A stretch of 43,152 nucleotides of DNA from Bacteroidetes bacterium OLB9 (GTDB lineage: Bacteria > Bacteroidota > Bacteroidia > Chitinophagales > Saprospiraceae): positions 1-43,152 of the forward strand of contig LNBW01000050.1 in NCBI GenBank assembly GCA_001567255.1, written 5' to 3'. The first letter of the stretch is position 1. Every line of letters starts with the position of its first letter. A program made the translations under genes and the position numbers. Below, piece by piece: positions 33,138-42,758 of the stretch. The notes below the pieces were generated by a model, which was given only the letters and a program-made list of their open reading frames with translations, had not been told where the DNA came from and did not search any database.

Positions 33138-35198
33138 TTATTGGATGATCATTTTTTTTGTAGCTTGATATTTTCCTGATCGAATCCTATAATAGTAAAT
33201 ACCAGAAGGTACGTTTGTCGGTGTCCAGAAAGTGCGAAATGCTCCAGATTCCAATTGTTCATCTACTAATCTTGTAATAGGTCTGCCGAAAGCATCAAAA
33301 ATATCTAAAACAACATGACCTGCGAATGGAATCTCAAATCGTATTTCTGTTTCATTATTAAATGGGTTGGGTACGTTTTGATGTAGCAAATAGGTTATTC
33401 CATGTTCTACACCCACTTCTTCGGTTGCCACAGGTATAGCATCAAGTCTAACTTGCCAGATACCTCTACCAAGTGTTCCTGCAAAAAGATTCTTATTTGA
33501 ACTAGCTATACTTCCTGTAAAAGTGCCAGATTTCATTCCTGCATTGTAGCTTGTCCAGGACGCAGCAAAATCACCTGAGACATAAAAATTTGAATTTGTA
33601 CCTGCCATAATCCTATTGCCACTCACCCCAAAGCTTTGAATGCTGGCATTTCCCATTCCTGATGTAGCTTTTGACCAACTATTACCATCATTTGTTGAAA
33701 CGTACACTCCTTGTTGAGTACCTGCATATATTTTTGCCCCATGGACGAGCAGCGCATTTATATATTCATTTCCTAAGCCTGTGTTTTTATTGGTCCAGCT
33801 ATCTCCTTTATTATTGGATATAAAAATGCCTTCGCCAAAGGTACCTGCGATCACTGAACTTCCATTTACGGCAAGTGAAAATATCAAGCCACCAGTGATA
33901 TTACCTGTTTTAGCCCATGAAGTTCCACTATTTGAAGTCCTGAAGACACCATTGCCTTGCGTACCAACATATATATCAGAACCATTACTTATCATAGTGG
34001 TAATATACTTGTTTGTCAGGCCATTGTTTACCTCTTCCCATGAATTACCGTTATTAGTTGACACAAATACGCCTTCGCCCGCTGTCCCTGCAAAAATATT
34101 ATTGCCTGATTTTGTCAGCGCATTAATACGTAATGTACTGAGGCCGCTATTAGCAGCACGCCAAGAAGCACCTTCGTCTGTACTAATAAAAATACCGCTA
34201 CCCGCAGTACCTGCTATAATCGCACTGCCTGTGTTGATAAGTGCAGCTACTTCAGTAATCTTTAAACCATTGTTGATAGGTGTCCACGTGCTTCCATTAT
34301 TGCTCGATACAAATACACCTGCTGATGTACCTGCATACAAATTTGACCCGCTAGATGCAAGATTTAATTGATGTACACCATTCAAACCATTGTTAATTTC
34401 AGACCAGTCATTACCATTATTACTCGAAACAAACAATCCGTCACGCTCAGTGAATGCATATATCCGATTATCTTTAGCAAAAAGAGAATTAACACTTTTT
34501 CTAAATGAATCGCCTGCTTGCTGCCACGAACTACCATTGTTTGTAGATTTAAAGACACCTGCATTACTTGATGCAAAAACAGTAGTGCCTGCATATAACA
34601 AATCAGTCATTTTAGTTTGAGGCATCCCGCTAATACTTAAAGCCCAATTGTTGCCACCATTGGACGATACAAAAGTACCTAGTGCTGTTCCAGCTATCAG
34701 ATGTTGTCCATTTACTGCTAGTGCAAATACACTTTTATTGAGTAAACCATTATTATATGCTTTCCATGAAGTGCCATTATTATTAGAAATAAAAACGCCG
34801 CCTCCATTTGTGCCTATGTAAATATTTTGCCCACTCACCTGGATGTCCCAAATGTAGGTTGAGGTGAGTCCGGTATTAATTGCTTTCCAATTCTGTCCAT
34901 TATCAGACGATATAAATATGCCTTTGATGGTTCCGGCTAGAAGACTATTCCCAGCTACTGCCAGGGATAGCACGTGAGTGGAAGTAAGTCCATTATTCAT
35001 TTCTGTCCAAGAAGCACCATTATTACTTGAGCGATAAATGCCATATTTTGTACCAATAAAAATATTACTACCATTGGCAAGGATGCTCTGTACATCACCA
35101 CCATAAGGGCCATTGGATGAAGTCCACTGAGCTGTAATTGGGTGCTCAATGAAGATAAATGAAAATAGAAATAAAAGTATAAAGTTCACATTTTTCAT
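33138..35198 (-). CDS. T9SS-exported Asp-box (BNR/YCF48-like) beta-propeller protein
   Basis: A 686-residue secreted protein. Signal peptide 1-24 (MKNVNFILLFLFSFIFIEHPITAQ). Residues about 25-590 are tandem repeats of about 40 residues, each with an Asp-box like GVFVSTNNGNSW and a following INNGL...V.ALA..G..I.AGT pattern; I count 12 clear boxes and one degenerate. The last 80 residues or so are a Por sorting domain (NVPNPFNNETEIRFEIP ... GIYYYRIRSGKYQATKKMIIQ). The fold is probably a pair of seven-bladed propellers as in sialidase/Vps10-like proteins, but no catalytic residues are evident. The frame opens at 35243 inside a promoter-like element, so the ATG at 35198 with a proper signal peptide is used. 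Confidence 0.9.
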   Translation of the reverse strand: MKNVNFILLFLFSFIFIEHPITAQWTSSNGPYGGDVQSILANGSNIFIGTKYGIYRSSNNGASWTEMNNGLTSTHVLSLAVAGNSLLAGTIKGIFISSDNGQNWKAINTGLTSTYIWDIQVSGQNIYIGTNGGGVFISNNNGTSWKAYNNGLLNKSVFALAVNGQHLIAGTALGTFVSSNGGNNWALSISGMPQTKMTDLLYAGTTVFASSNAGVFKSTNNGSSWQQAGDSFRKSVNSLFAKDNRIYAFTERDGLFVSSNNGNDWSEINNGLNGVHQLNLASSGSNLYAGTSAGVFVSSNNGSTWTPINNGLKITEVAALINTGSAIIAGTAGSGIFISTDEGASWRAANSGLSTLRINALTKSGNNIFAGTAGEGVFVSTNNGNSWEEVNNGLTNKYITTMISNGSDIYVGTQGNGVFRTSNSGTSWAKTGNITGGLIFSLAVNGSSVIAGTFGEGIFISNNKGDSWTNKNTGLGNEYINALLVHGAKIYAGTQQGVYVSTNDGNSWSKATSGMGNASIQSFGVSGNRIMAGTNSNFYVSGDFAASWTSYNAGMKSGTFTGSIASSNKNLFAGTLGRGIWQVRLDAIPVATEEVGVEHGITYLLHQNVPNPFNNETEIRFEIPFAGHVVLDIFDAFGRPITRLVDEQLESGAFRTFWTPTNVPSGIYYYRIRSGKYQATKKMIIQ

Positions 35199-35240
35199 GG
35201 TACAAAAGGTTTTGATTATAATGGAATAATTAAGAATGTC

Positions 35241-35248
35241 CAAATATA
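35241..35248 (-). promoter_or_regulatory. -7 promoter element of the Asp-box propeller gene
   Basis: CAAATATA on the plus strand reads TATATTTG on the minus strand, a full match to TAnnTTTG. It predicts a leader of about 37 nt before the ATG at 35198. Confidence 0.5.
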
Positions 35249-35368
35249 TGATAAATTCTACTTATATATTTGAATTATAAATAACTTTTTATGAAAAATT
35301 TTGGAATCTCATCATGACTTTGATTCAAGAACCATCAAAGTTTGTCGACCAGATTATCATTCCAATAA

Positions 35369-35553
35369 CGTTTAACCCAAATTACACATTAGAAATTGAC
35401 TCCATGAAAATGCTACTTCATATCTATTTCGGTACTCGTTTTTCTGTCCTCGACATAGTAAAACTATGCCTGCGGAATAAAAACTCCGAGCCTCATAGCT
35501 ACTTTGTATCATTTCCCTTCGTCACAAAGTCTAATGAGTAATATGGATTTAAA
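35369..35553. repeat. Dispersed long imperfect palindrome, copy B
   Basis: Core 35376-35546 is closely similar to copy A (3423-3595) along its whole length. It folds on itself from the ends (CCCAAATTAC...CATTAGA against TCTAATGAGTAATATGG) to a centre at CATAGTAAAACTATG (35454-35468). Arms are about 84 nt with roughly two-thirds pairing by eye. It lies between valS and the propeller gene. Confidence 0.75.
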
Positions 35554-35680
35554 AAAAGTAATCCACTAACCTTGTTCATCTTTTAGATGCCCATGCGTGC
35601 CTGAAAGTATGAAGTTCAATTGACTGTATAAAATCGAACCCTTGTTAAAATTATCAGCTTATATCCACTCTACAATGTAT

Positions 35681-38305
35681 TCAGATGCCCTTCAACCTAA
35701 GGATCTCTTGCTCAAGAATACGAACACGTTCTTGTCCATCTGCTAGTTTTGCACGTTCCTTTTCCACCACAGTAGCCGGCGCGCCATTGACAAACCTTTC
35801 ATTGCTTAGTTTAGCTTGCACTGACTTAACAAAACCTTGCTGATACTCTAGTTCCTTTTGCTTTTCGGCAAGCTCAGCATCAATATCAAGCGCCTGATCC
35901 AATACTACTACACACTTTTCTGTACCAGATATAAACCCAACACCAGCAATTTTCTCATCAGAAGTCACTTCGATAGATTTGAGATTAGCCAGTCTTGCAC
36001 AAAGTTCTTTCCATCCCGGCTCGACCATCAAGGCTGTTGATCTATCGGAATCAATCATAAGAAATGCAAGTGCGTCCTTCATCTTCACTCCGTTCTTATT
36101 ACGAACATCACGGATATTAGTGACGATATCTTTGAGTTGTTCTACCTTGTCAATGAGGTTTTGATTGAATGACAGAGGCTTAGGGTAAGCGCTCATGATA
36201 CAATCATCACCTTCTGCCCTCGGCCTCAGTATATGCCATATTTCCTCCGTAATAAATGGCATGAATGGATGTAAGAGCGCACATATCTGGTCAAATAATA
36301 CAATCGTACTGCGTTTTGTTTCATCAGCAATTTTCTCACCATATTCTGGCTTAACCATCTCCAGATACCATGAACAAAAATCAGTCCAAACAAAACTGTA
36401 AATACTTATCAGGGCTTCTGACAAACGATACTCTTTAAAATTTTTGTCCACTTCTCCTGCTAGCGCATGGAGTTTATTTTGCATCCATTCATAAGCAAGA
36501 GTGGAACCTTCAGAGGCTGGTGCATCACTAGTTTCCCAGCTTTCGACTAGTCTCAGCGCATTCCATATCTTATTGCAGAAGTTGCGACCTTGCTCAACAA
36601 GTTTTTCATCAAAAAGCAAATCTCCACCAGCTGGCGAGCATGACAACATACCAAATCTTACGCCATCCGCACCATAATCTTCAATCAACTTGAGTGCATC
36701 CGGGCTATTGCCGAGTGACTTAGACATCTTGCGACGGAGCTTATCACGTACCATTCCAGTGAAATATACATCCTTAAATGGGCGTTTTCCTTCCCATTCG
36801 TATCCAGCCATAATCATACGTGCCACCCAAAGGAAGATAATATCCCAACCAGTCACTAACACAGAAGTCGGATAATAATAATCCAATTGCTTCTTATCAT
36901 TAAATCCGTCAAAAACTGAAATCGGCCATAACCATGAAGAAAACCATGTATCGAGGACGTCTTCATCTTGGCGCAAATCAGCAGACTGGACTTCTGGATA
37001 CTTATCCTGAGCCATTTTGAGTGCTGCCTCGGGCGTTTCAGCCACAAATACATCATCACCATAGTAATATGCCGGAATGCGATGTCCCCACCACAACTGA
37101 CGCGAGATGCACCAGTCGCGAATATTTTCCATCCAATGTCGGTATATATTTTTTTGATTTTTAGGATAGAAATCCACTTCATCATTCATGACCGATTCGA
37201 GTGCAGGACCAGCCAGCGCTTTCATATCTACATACCATTGAAGTGATAATCTTGGTTCCACAACCGAGTTCGTCCTCTCAGATCTACCGACATTATTTTG
37301 ATAATCCTCAATCTTTTCTATCAAGTCTGCTGCTTCAAGATCCTTGGCAAATTTCTTCCTTACAACAAAACGATCTTCACCTTGATACACTGCTGATGCA
37401 CTGCTCATTGTACCATCTTCATTGAATACATCCACAATTTCAAGTTGATGCCGCTCTCCTATCTCGTAGTCATTCGTGTCGTGAGCAGGTGTAACCTTTA
37501 GTGCACCAGTTCCAAATTCCATGTCCACATAACTGTCAAAAATGACCGGCACCACTCTCCCGATTATAGGTACTATGACTTTTTTGCCCTTCAAGTGAGC
37601 ATATCTAGGATCATCCGGATGCACAGCTACAGCAGTATCTCCAGGTATCGTCTCCGGTCTGGTGGTCGCAATGATTAAATAATCATCACTGCCCTCTATA
37701 CGATATTTAACATGATATAACCGTGATTGTTCCATAGAGTAAATCACCTCTTCATTTGACAATACTGTCTTTGCTTCCGGATCCCAGTTGACCATGCGTT
37801 TGCCACGATAGAGCTTACCTTTGTGGTATAGATCCACAAATACTTTGATCACTGCAGCCGAACGTACCTCGTCCATGGTAAAAGCGGTACGCTCCCAGTC
37901 ACATGATGCACCTAGTTTTTGCAGCTGTTCAAGAATGATGCCGCCATATTTGTCTTTCCATTGCCATGCATACTCTAAAAACTGTTCCCTTGTCAGATCT
38001 CCCTTTTTAATACCTTGTTCGCGAAGCATCTTCACCACCTTAGCCTCTGTGGCTATAGAAGCGTGGTCTGTACCTGGTACCCAGCAAGCATTTTTGCCCT
38101 CCATCCTTGCTTTCCTAATCAAGATGTCTTGGATAGTATTATTAAGCATGTGTCCCATGTGCAGTACTCCTGTCACATTAGGTGGAGGTATGACGATACT
38201 GAAAGCTTCTCTTTCGTCAGGTTCAGAATGAAAATAACGCTTATCCAGCCAGTATTGATACCACTTACTTTCTACGTCTGCTGGGTTATATCTAGGTGAG
38301 ATCAT
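35681..38305 (-). CDS. valS: Valyl-tRNA synthetase
   Basis: An 874-residue class I synthetase charging tRNA-Val. The HIGH-type motif is HMGH (residues 49-52, in PPPNVTGVLHMGHMLN), and KMSKS occurs about residue 526 (LRRKMSKSLGNSPDAL). The editing domain lies between (IATTRPETIPGDTAVAVHP, GTGALKVTPAHDTNDYEIG). The C-terminus is a coiled coil (AEKQKELEYQQGFVKSVQAKL ... VEKERAKLADGQERV), typical of ValS. Length is normal. It lies 57 nt downstream of the histidine-phosphatase lipoprotein gene on the same strand and may be read from its promoter. Confidence 0.98.
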   Translation of the reverse strand: MISPRYNPADVESKWYQYWLDKRYFHSEPDEREAFSIVIPPPNVTGVLHMGHMLNNTIQDILIRKARMEGKNACWVPGTDHASIATEAKVVKMLREQGIKKGDLTREQFLEYAWQWKDKYGGIILEQLQKLGASCDWERTAFTMDEVRSAAVIKVFVDLYHKGKLYRGKRMVNWDPEAKTVLSNEEVIYSMEQSRLYHVKYRIEGSDDYLIIATTRPETIPGDTAVAVHPDDPRYAHLKGKKVIVPIIGRVVPVIFDSYVDMEFGTGALKVTPAHDTNDYEIGERHQLEIVDVFNEDGTMSSASAVYQGEDRFVVRKKFAKDLEAADLIEKIEDYQNNVGRSERTNSVVEPRLSLQWYVDMKALAGPALESVMNDEVDFYPKNQKNIYRHWMENIRDWCISRQLWWGHRIPAYYYGDDVFVAETPEAALKMAQDKYPEVQSADLRQDEDVLDTWFSSWLWPISVFDGFNDKKQLDYYYPTSVLVTGWDIIFLWVARMIMAGYEWEGKRPFKDVYFTGMVRDKLRRKMSKSLGNSPDALKLIEDYGADGVRFGMLSCSPAGGDLLFDEKLVEQGRNFCNKIWNALRLVESWETSDAPASEGSTLAYEWMQNKLHALAGEVDKNFKEYRLSEALISIYSFVWTDFCSWYLEMVKPEYGEKIADETKRSTIVLFDQICALLHPFMPFITEEIWHILRPRAEGDDCIMSAYPKPLSFNQNLIDKVEQLKDIVTNIRDVRNKNGVKMKDALAFLMIDSDRSTALMVEPGWKELCARLANLKSIEVTSDEKIAGVGFISGTEKCVVVLDQALDIDAELAEKQKELEYQQGFVKSVQAKLSNERFVNGAPATVVEKERAKLADGQERVRILEQEILRLKGI

Positions 38306-38361
38306 AATATATGATATTAAAACTTAATATGTAATTATTGTTTTTTTAACCAATTTTGTTT

Positions 38362-38976
38362 CTAATACCTCAAAGCATACAAGTCAGGATTGCCTGATTT
38401 CTTAAGCACTACAATGATAAAATTGCCATATTCATCTTCGTCAAAGATTTGCTTAAAATAATCTTTTCCTGCCAGTGTATTGGCTATGGAAGGAATAGTA
38501 TTAGAATGGCCAACCATGAATATTCTGTTGAAATCTTCTGATGTCTTAATTTTTTCTATCAGTTTATTAAGTCCTTTATTTTCATAAGGTTGCAATCGCA
38601 TTGCCTTAATATCAGCCAGAGAATCTACTGTGTACATACATCTGAGATTGATAGGTGAATAAATTGCATCTACCCTTGTACCTTTCATTATATCAGCTAT
38701 CTTAGCAGCGCGCTCTAATCCTATATCTGATAATAATGGGTCAGGAACAGCACCAGCAGTATCCTTTTCTGCATGTCGTACTAGATAAAATACTTTAACT
38801 ATGCTATCTTCATTAAGCACAATCTGTTGATTATCTGCTAGATGAATTACATTAGACTGAATATTCAAAATTTCCTTGCCAGTATAGTCGGGAGTTTGTA
38901 TAACTGATTCCTTACAAGCGAAAATACTTGTCACAAGCAAGGTTATCCATCCAGCAATTCGCATAAATTTCATCAT
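38362..38976 (-). CDS. Histidine phosphatase (phosphoglycerate mutase-like) lipoprotein
   Basis: A 204-residue protein with a lipoprotein signal (hydrophobic MRIAGWITLLVTS, lipobox IFAC, Cys21) and a branch-1 histidine phosphatase domain. The phospho-acceptor is His68 in LVRHAEKD, the second His is in MVGHSNTIPS, and an Arg lies in SPINLRCMYT. SixA-like or phosphomonoesterase activity outside the cytoplasm is likely; the substrate is unknown. A -7 element at 38985-38992 lies so close to the first ATG that translation may begin at a later Met (38973 or 38964) or on a near-leaderless mRNA. Confidence 0.88.
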   Translation of the reverse strand: MMKFMRIAGWITLLVTSIFACKESVIQTPDYTGKEILNIQSNVIHLADNQQIVLNEDSIVKVFYLVRHAEKDTAGAVPDPLLSDIGLERAAKIADIMKGTRVDAIYSPINLRCMYTVDSLADIKAMRLQPYENKGLNKLIEKIKTSEDFNRIFMVGHSNTIPSIANTLAGKDYFKQIFDEDEYGNFIIVVLKKSGNPDLYALRY

Positions 38977-39350
38977 TGTTATATCAAATTTACTTAAATA
39001 AATCGAGTATTTGCCATCATACAGAAAAACTAAAATACCCTATCAAACAGCGTGCAAAGATATAAAAAATTAGCCAAGGAGAACCATTGTAATAAACTGA
39101 AAATCACAATAGACTGACCATAGATTTTATTTTTTAATTTGAATACACCCAGATTTCCACACTCAATAATCAATACAAAGTCCCATCATAAATTTATAAT
39201 CAAAAACAAATCTGCAAAAATACATATTATATTTTTATTTAATACAATAAACATTTCCTACATTCATCTATACTTTTAATCTTAAAATAATCGATTGCAT
39301 TGTAAATGAAAAGGCATCATAAAAAACTTTAATACTACTTTGATTGTATT
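38977..39350. other. AT-rich divergent intergenic region upstream of uvrA
   Basis: About 370 nt between divergent genes, very AT-rich. The minus-strand -7 element is annotated separately. For uvrA only a shortened match (TACTTTG, near 39337) is seen. I recognise no LexA-like operator. Confidence 0.5.
38985..38992 (-). promoter_or_regulatory. -7 promoter element of the histidine-phosphatase gene
   Basis: CAAATTTA on the plus strand reads TAAATTTG on the minus strand, a full TAnnTTTG match ending 8 nt before the first ATG, implying a near-leaderless transcript or a downstream start. Confidence 0.45.
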
Positions 39351-42248
39351 ATGAAATATATCTACGATCCAGAAATGAACCATTCAGTAAATTCAAATGA
39401 TGCATTACTTGAAAAAAACACTCAAAATAACACACATCCAGAAGACTATATAGAAATCATCGGAGCCAATGAAAACAACTTACGTGATGTAACCGTCAAA
39501 ATACCTAGGAATCAAATGGTTGTCGTCACCGGGCTCAGTGGTAGCGGCAAATCTTCACTTGCATTTGACACGCTGTACGCTGAAGGTCAACGTAGGTATA
39601 TGGAGACATTTTCAGCTTATGCGCGGCAATTTATCGGATCTATGGATCGACCTGATGTAGAAAAAATTGACGGTTTAAGCCCTGTCATCTCTATCGAGCA
39701 AAAGACCACCGCATGGAATCCCAGATCCACCGTCGGTACTACAACTGAGATTTATGATTTCCTCCGTCTTTTGTACGCAAGAACAGGAGAGGCCTATTCT
39801 TACGTCACCGGTGAAAAGATGATCAAATATACTGAAGAACAGGTCATAGATCATGTTTTGGCCTACTTTAAAGATAAAAGAATTGCAATTCTAGCACCAG
39901 TAGTTCGTGCAAGAAAAGGCCATTATCGAGAACTTTTCGACCAGACACGCAAAAAAGGATTTACAAAAGTCAGAATCGATGGTGAAATTGTCGATTTGAC
40001 TCCAGGTCTTCAAGTAGATAGGTATAAAATCCATGATATTGAAATTGTGGTAGATCGAATAAAAGTTGAGGAGGACAAAAGAGACCGATTAGTTTCTTCA
40101 ATAGAAATGGGAATGCGAATGGGTAATGATTTCATCATGGTCATGAATATCGATACAAGCGAAATCAAAGCATATTCAAAAAGCCTGATGGACCCCGAGT
40201 CTGGTCTATCCTACGATGAACCTTCTCCTAATAATTTTTCATTTAATACTCCCTACGGCTATTGTCCGGTATGCATAGGATTAGGCGAAAAACAAGAAGC
40301 TGACCTCAATAAAATCATTCCCGATTGGGATCGTTCTATAAAAGAGGAAGGCATCAGACCTTTTGGCCAAGTTAGAGATAATAGTACGTTCAAGCAACTC
40401 AAAAAAATAGCAAAAGACTTTAAATTCACCTTCGACACACCTATAAAAGACATACCTAAGGTAGCTCTCGATATGATTTTATATGGCAAACAAGACGGAA
40501 GTAAGTCTTATACTGCTGTCTATAATGACTATATGTATGATCTGGCACAGGAAGGCATTGTCAACATGATAGAACGATGGTACAAGGAGTCCACATCGGA
40601 GAAAATCAGGAGCTGGGCAGAAGAATTCTTGAGTATTGTCACCTGTCCAGAGTGTAATGGTTATCGTTTAAAGAAAGAATCACTTCACTTTAAGTTGGGT
40701 GGTAAACACGTAGGTATGCTTGCAGAAATGAACATCAGTGAGTTGTACGATTGGATTGAAGAATTGCCCGCTCACCTTGATGAAAAACAAAATGTTATCG
40801 CTCATGAGATTATTAAAGAAATCAGGATGCGGCTTGGGTTTCTATTGGAAGTCGGTCTGGGATATTTGAGTCTTAACAGAACTACAAGGTCACTTTCCGG
40901 AGGTGAATCGCAACGCACAAGGTTGGCTAGCCAGATAGGCAGTCAGCTAACAGGTATCACTTATATCATGGATGAGCCAAGTATTGGTTTACACCAAAGA
41001 GATAATCAGCGTCTCATCAAAGCATTACACGGTCTAACTGAAATAGGCAATACGGTATTAGTGGTAGAGCATGACAAAGACATCATGTTGGCCTCTGATT
41101 ATATCATTGATCTCGGTCCGGGAGCTGGCACACTCGGAGGCAAAGTGGTAGCACAAGGTAAGCCTGAAGAATTTATAAAAAACCAAAGTGTCACTGCTGA
41201 CTATCTTGCAGATCGAATCCGAATCGAAATCCCCAAAAAAGAAGAAAAGGCAATGGATTTTTTCGTCGAATTGAAAGGCGCTACCGGACACAATCTCAAA
41301 AATGCAGATATTAAGTTGCCACTTGGAACATTGATTTGTGTGGCTGGTGTCTCCGGGAGTGGAAAATCATCCCTGATCAACGAGACACTCTACCCTATCC
41401 TTCGCCATCATTTTTATAAAAGTCTGCAAAAGCCTCTACCATACAAAAGTATAGAAGGCCTTGAATACATCGACAAGGTCATAGAGATTGATCAATCGCC
41501 CATCGGTCGTACGCCGAGGTCTAATCCTGCGACCTATACAGGTGTTTTCACAGATATACGCAAACTTTTTGGCAATACGCCGGAAGCTAAAATACGTGGC
41601 TACCAGATGGGGCGTTTCTCCTTTAATGTAGCCGGTGGTCGCTGTGAAACCTGTGGTGGAGCAGGAAAAAAATTGATAGAAATGAATTTTTTACCTGACG
41701 TCCTTGTAGATTGTGAAACCTGTCTGGGTAAACGTTACAATAGCGAGACGCTTGAAATCCTTTATAAAGGAAAGTCTATTTCAGATATACTTGAAATGTC
41801 CGTCAGAGAAGCCAATGAGTTCTTTAGCAATGTACCCTCGATACACCGTAAGCTAAAGACGATCAATGATGTAGGATTAGGATATATTACACTTGGTCAG
41901 CAAGCCACTACTCTATCCGGTGGTGAGGCTCAAAGAGTCAAACTTGCTGAGGAACTTTCAAAGAGGGATACCGGCAAAACCTTTTACATCTTAGATGAAC
42001 CCACCACAGGATTACACTTTGACGATATTAAACAACTGCTCAAAGTATTGCAAAAACTAGTTGACAAAGGCAATACTGTACTCATCATAGAACACAATAT
42101 GGATGTAATAAAAGTAGCCGATTATATCATTGACCTCGGACCAGATGGAGGCAATAAAGGTGGTGAAATCGTAGCCAAAGGAACACCTGAGCAAGTCGCA
42201 AAAGTCAAAAATAACTTCACTGCTGAATATCTGCGCAAAGAACTTTAA
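39351..42248 (+). CDS. uvrA: Excinuclease ABC subunit A
   Basis: A 965-residue UvrA, the damage-recognition ATPase of nucleotide excision repair. First Walker A GLSGSGKSSL (61-70) and second GVSGSGKSSL (about 666-675); two LSGGE signatures (SLSGGESQRTRLA and TLSGGEAQRVKLA); Walker B YIMDEPSIGLHQRD and YILDEPTTGLHFDD. Zinc-finger cysteines are present (CPECNGYRL; CETCGGAGKKL ... CETCLGKRYN). The length is slightly longer than many UvrA owing to an N-terminal extension of about 30 residues, so translation might start a little downstream. Monocistronic; neighbours are unrelated. Confidence 0.98.
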   Translation: MKYIYDPEMNHSVNSNDALLEKNTQNNTHPEDYIEIIGANENNLRDVTVKIPRNQMVVVTGLSGSGKSSLAFDTLYAEGQRRYMETFSAYARQFIGSMDRPDVEKIDGLSPVISIEQKTTAWNPRSTVGTTTEIYDFLRLLYARTGEAYSYVTGEKMIKYTEEQVIDHVLAYFKDKRIAILAPVVRARKGHYRELFDQTRKKGFTKVRIDGEIVDLTPGLQVDRYKIHDIEIVVDRIKVEEDKRDRLVSSIEMGMRMGNDFIMVMNIDTSEIKAYSKSLMDPESGLSYDEPSPNNFSFNTPYGYCPVCIGLGEKQEADLNKIIPDWDRSIKEEGIRPFGQVRDNSTFKQLKKIAKDFKFTFDTPIKDIPKVALDMILYGKQDGSKSYTAVYNDYMYDLAQEGIVNMIERWYKESTSEKIRSWAEEFLSIVTCPECNGYRLKKESLHFKLGGKHVGMLAEMNISELYDWIEELPAHLDEKQNVIAHEIIKEIRMRLGFLLEVGLGYLSLNRTTRSLSGGESQRTRLASQIGSQLTGITYIMDEPSIGLHQRDNQRLIKALHGLTEIGNTVLVVEHDKDIMLASDYIIDLGPGAGTLGGKVVAQGKPEEFIKNQSVTADYLADRIRIEIPKKEEKAMDFFVELKGATGHNLKNADIKLPLGTLICVAGVSGSGKSSLINETLYPILRHHFYKSLQKPLPYKSIEGLEYIDKVIEIDQSPIGRTPRSNPATYTGVFTDIRKLFGNTPEAKIRGYQMGRFSFNVAGGRCETCGGAGKKLIEMNFLPDVLVDCETCLGKRYNSETLEILYKGKSISDILEMSVREANEFFSNVPSIHRKLKTINDVGLGYITLGQQATTLSGGEAQRVKLAEELSKRDTGKTFYILDEPTTGLHFDDIKQLLKVLQKLVDKGNTVLIIEHNMDVIKVADYIIDLGPDGGNKGGEIVAKGTPEQVAKVKNNFTAEYLRKEL

Positions 42249-42497
42249 TCTATGATCTCTTGAAAACCATTACCCTATGTTTGTGAAATGCAATTGCACA
42301 CTCAATTATTTTTGAGTGTCTTGTCCTAAAATAGGTTGACACTAAAATGTATAAATATGCACCAAAAAAAGTAAAGTCATTTCAGAGTTAAAAAAATATG
42401 GTAAACCAATATCAGGATTTATACTGTAACCTGTAAACTTTTTAGGACGAATCACAAGGCTAAAATGCTCATCGAACAGACCGTTTCGCATCTCCAC

Positions 42498-42524
42498 AAA
42501 AAAAAACAGGCGTTCTGCCTGTCG
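42498..42524 (-). terminator. Minus-strand terminator
   Basis: ACAGGC / GCCTGT with a 5 nt loop; on the minus strand it runs into nine T residues. It lies 235 nt past the antitoxin stop and may end that operon. Confidence 0.65.
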
Positions 42525-42693
42525 TAAAGAATAAATAATCAAATCGATAACTCCATAATAAGGAATGCCAATACCGGTCGAAGGCCTGCCCTGAGCGAAG
42601 CCGAAAGGGGCCCAACTAAGGTTTCATTTCTAGACTCTCAGGCAAATCAAAATCTTTGGTATTAGTGGTGGTTTCAATCGATGCTAACGGTTA

Positions 42694-42737
42694 GGCTATG
42701 TGATGGATGAAGAGATAGCGAATCTATCATCATAGCC
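42694..42737. repeat. Imperfect hairpin downstream of the antitoxin gene
   Basis: GGCTATG-TGATGGAT pairs with ATCTATCATCATAGCC (one bulge, one weak pair) around a loop of about 12 nt. No U-tract follows. Role unknown; it could be a transcript-end structure or the remnant of a repeat. Confidence 0.4.
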
Positions 42738-42758
42738 AATGTTATGATCTGGCCATTC

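Larger units (their letters stand above)
35199..35680. other. Intergenic region with palindrome copy B
   Basis: About 480 nt between the propeller gene and valS. It holds the propeller promoter element and repeat copy B. A 75-codon plus-strand frame across the repeat is considered spurious. Confidence 0.6.
42249..42758. other. Intergenic region with several hairpins, possible accessory junction
   Basis: About 510 nt between uvrA and the antitoxin gene. It holds a weak hairpin (ACACTCAA / TTGAGTGT, 42298-42319), a minus-strand terminator (42498-42524), a GC-richer block (42577-42610, GCCCTGAGCGAAGCCGAA) and a hairpin with GGCTATG / CATAGCC arms (42694-42737). A 66-codon minus-strand frame here overlaps the terminator and looks spurious. 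No gene is recognised. Confidence 0.5.

Noticed and set aside
33781..34371. A 196-codon plus-strand open frame opposite the Asp-box propeller gene
   Set aside because: It is antisense to repetitive coding sequence, its proline/leucine-rich translation is the mirror of the repeats, and there is no start context or family match. The minus-strand gene has a signal peptide and a sorting domain.
35314..35541. A 75-codon plus-strand frame upstream of valS
   Set aside because: Most of it is the palindromic repeat (copy B), and the corresponding frame is broken in copy A, so it is not maintained as protein.
37821..38231. A 136-codon plus-strand frame opposite valS
   Set aside because: It lies wholly inside the strongly conserved catalytic part of valS, and the translation resembles no family.
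42342..42542. A 66-codon minus-strand frame after uvrA
   Set aside because: Its start overlaps a terminator hairpin and its T-run, and the translation shows no domain or conserved pattern.
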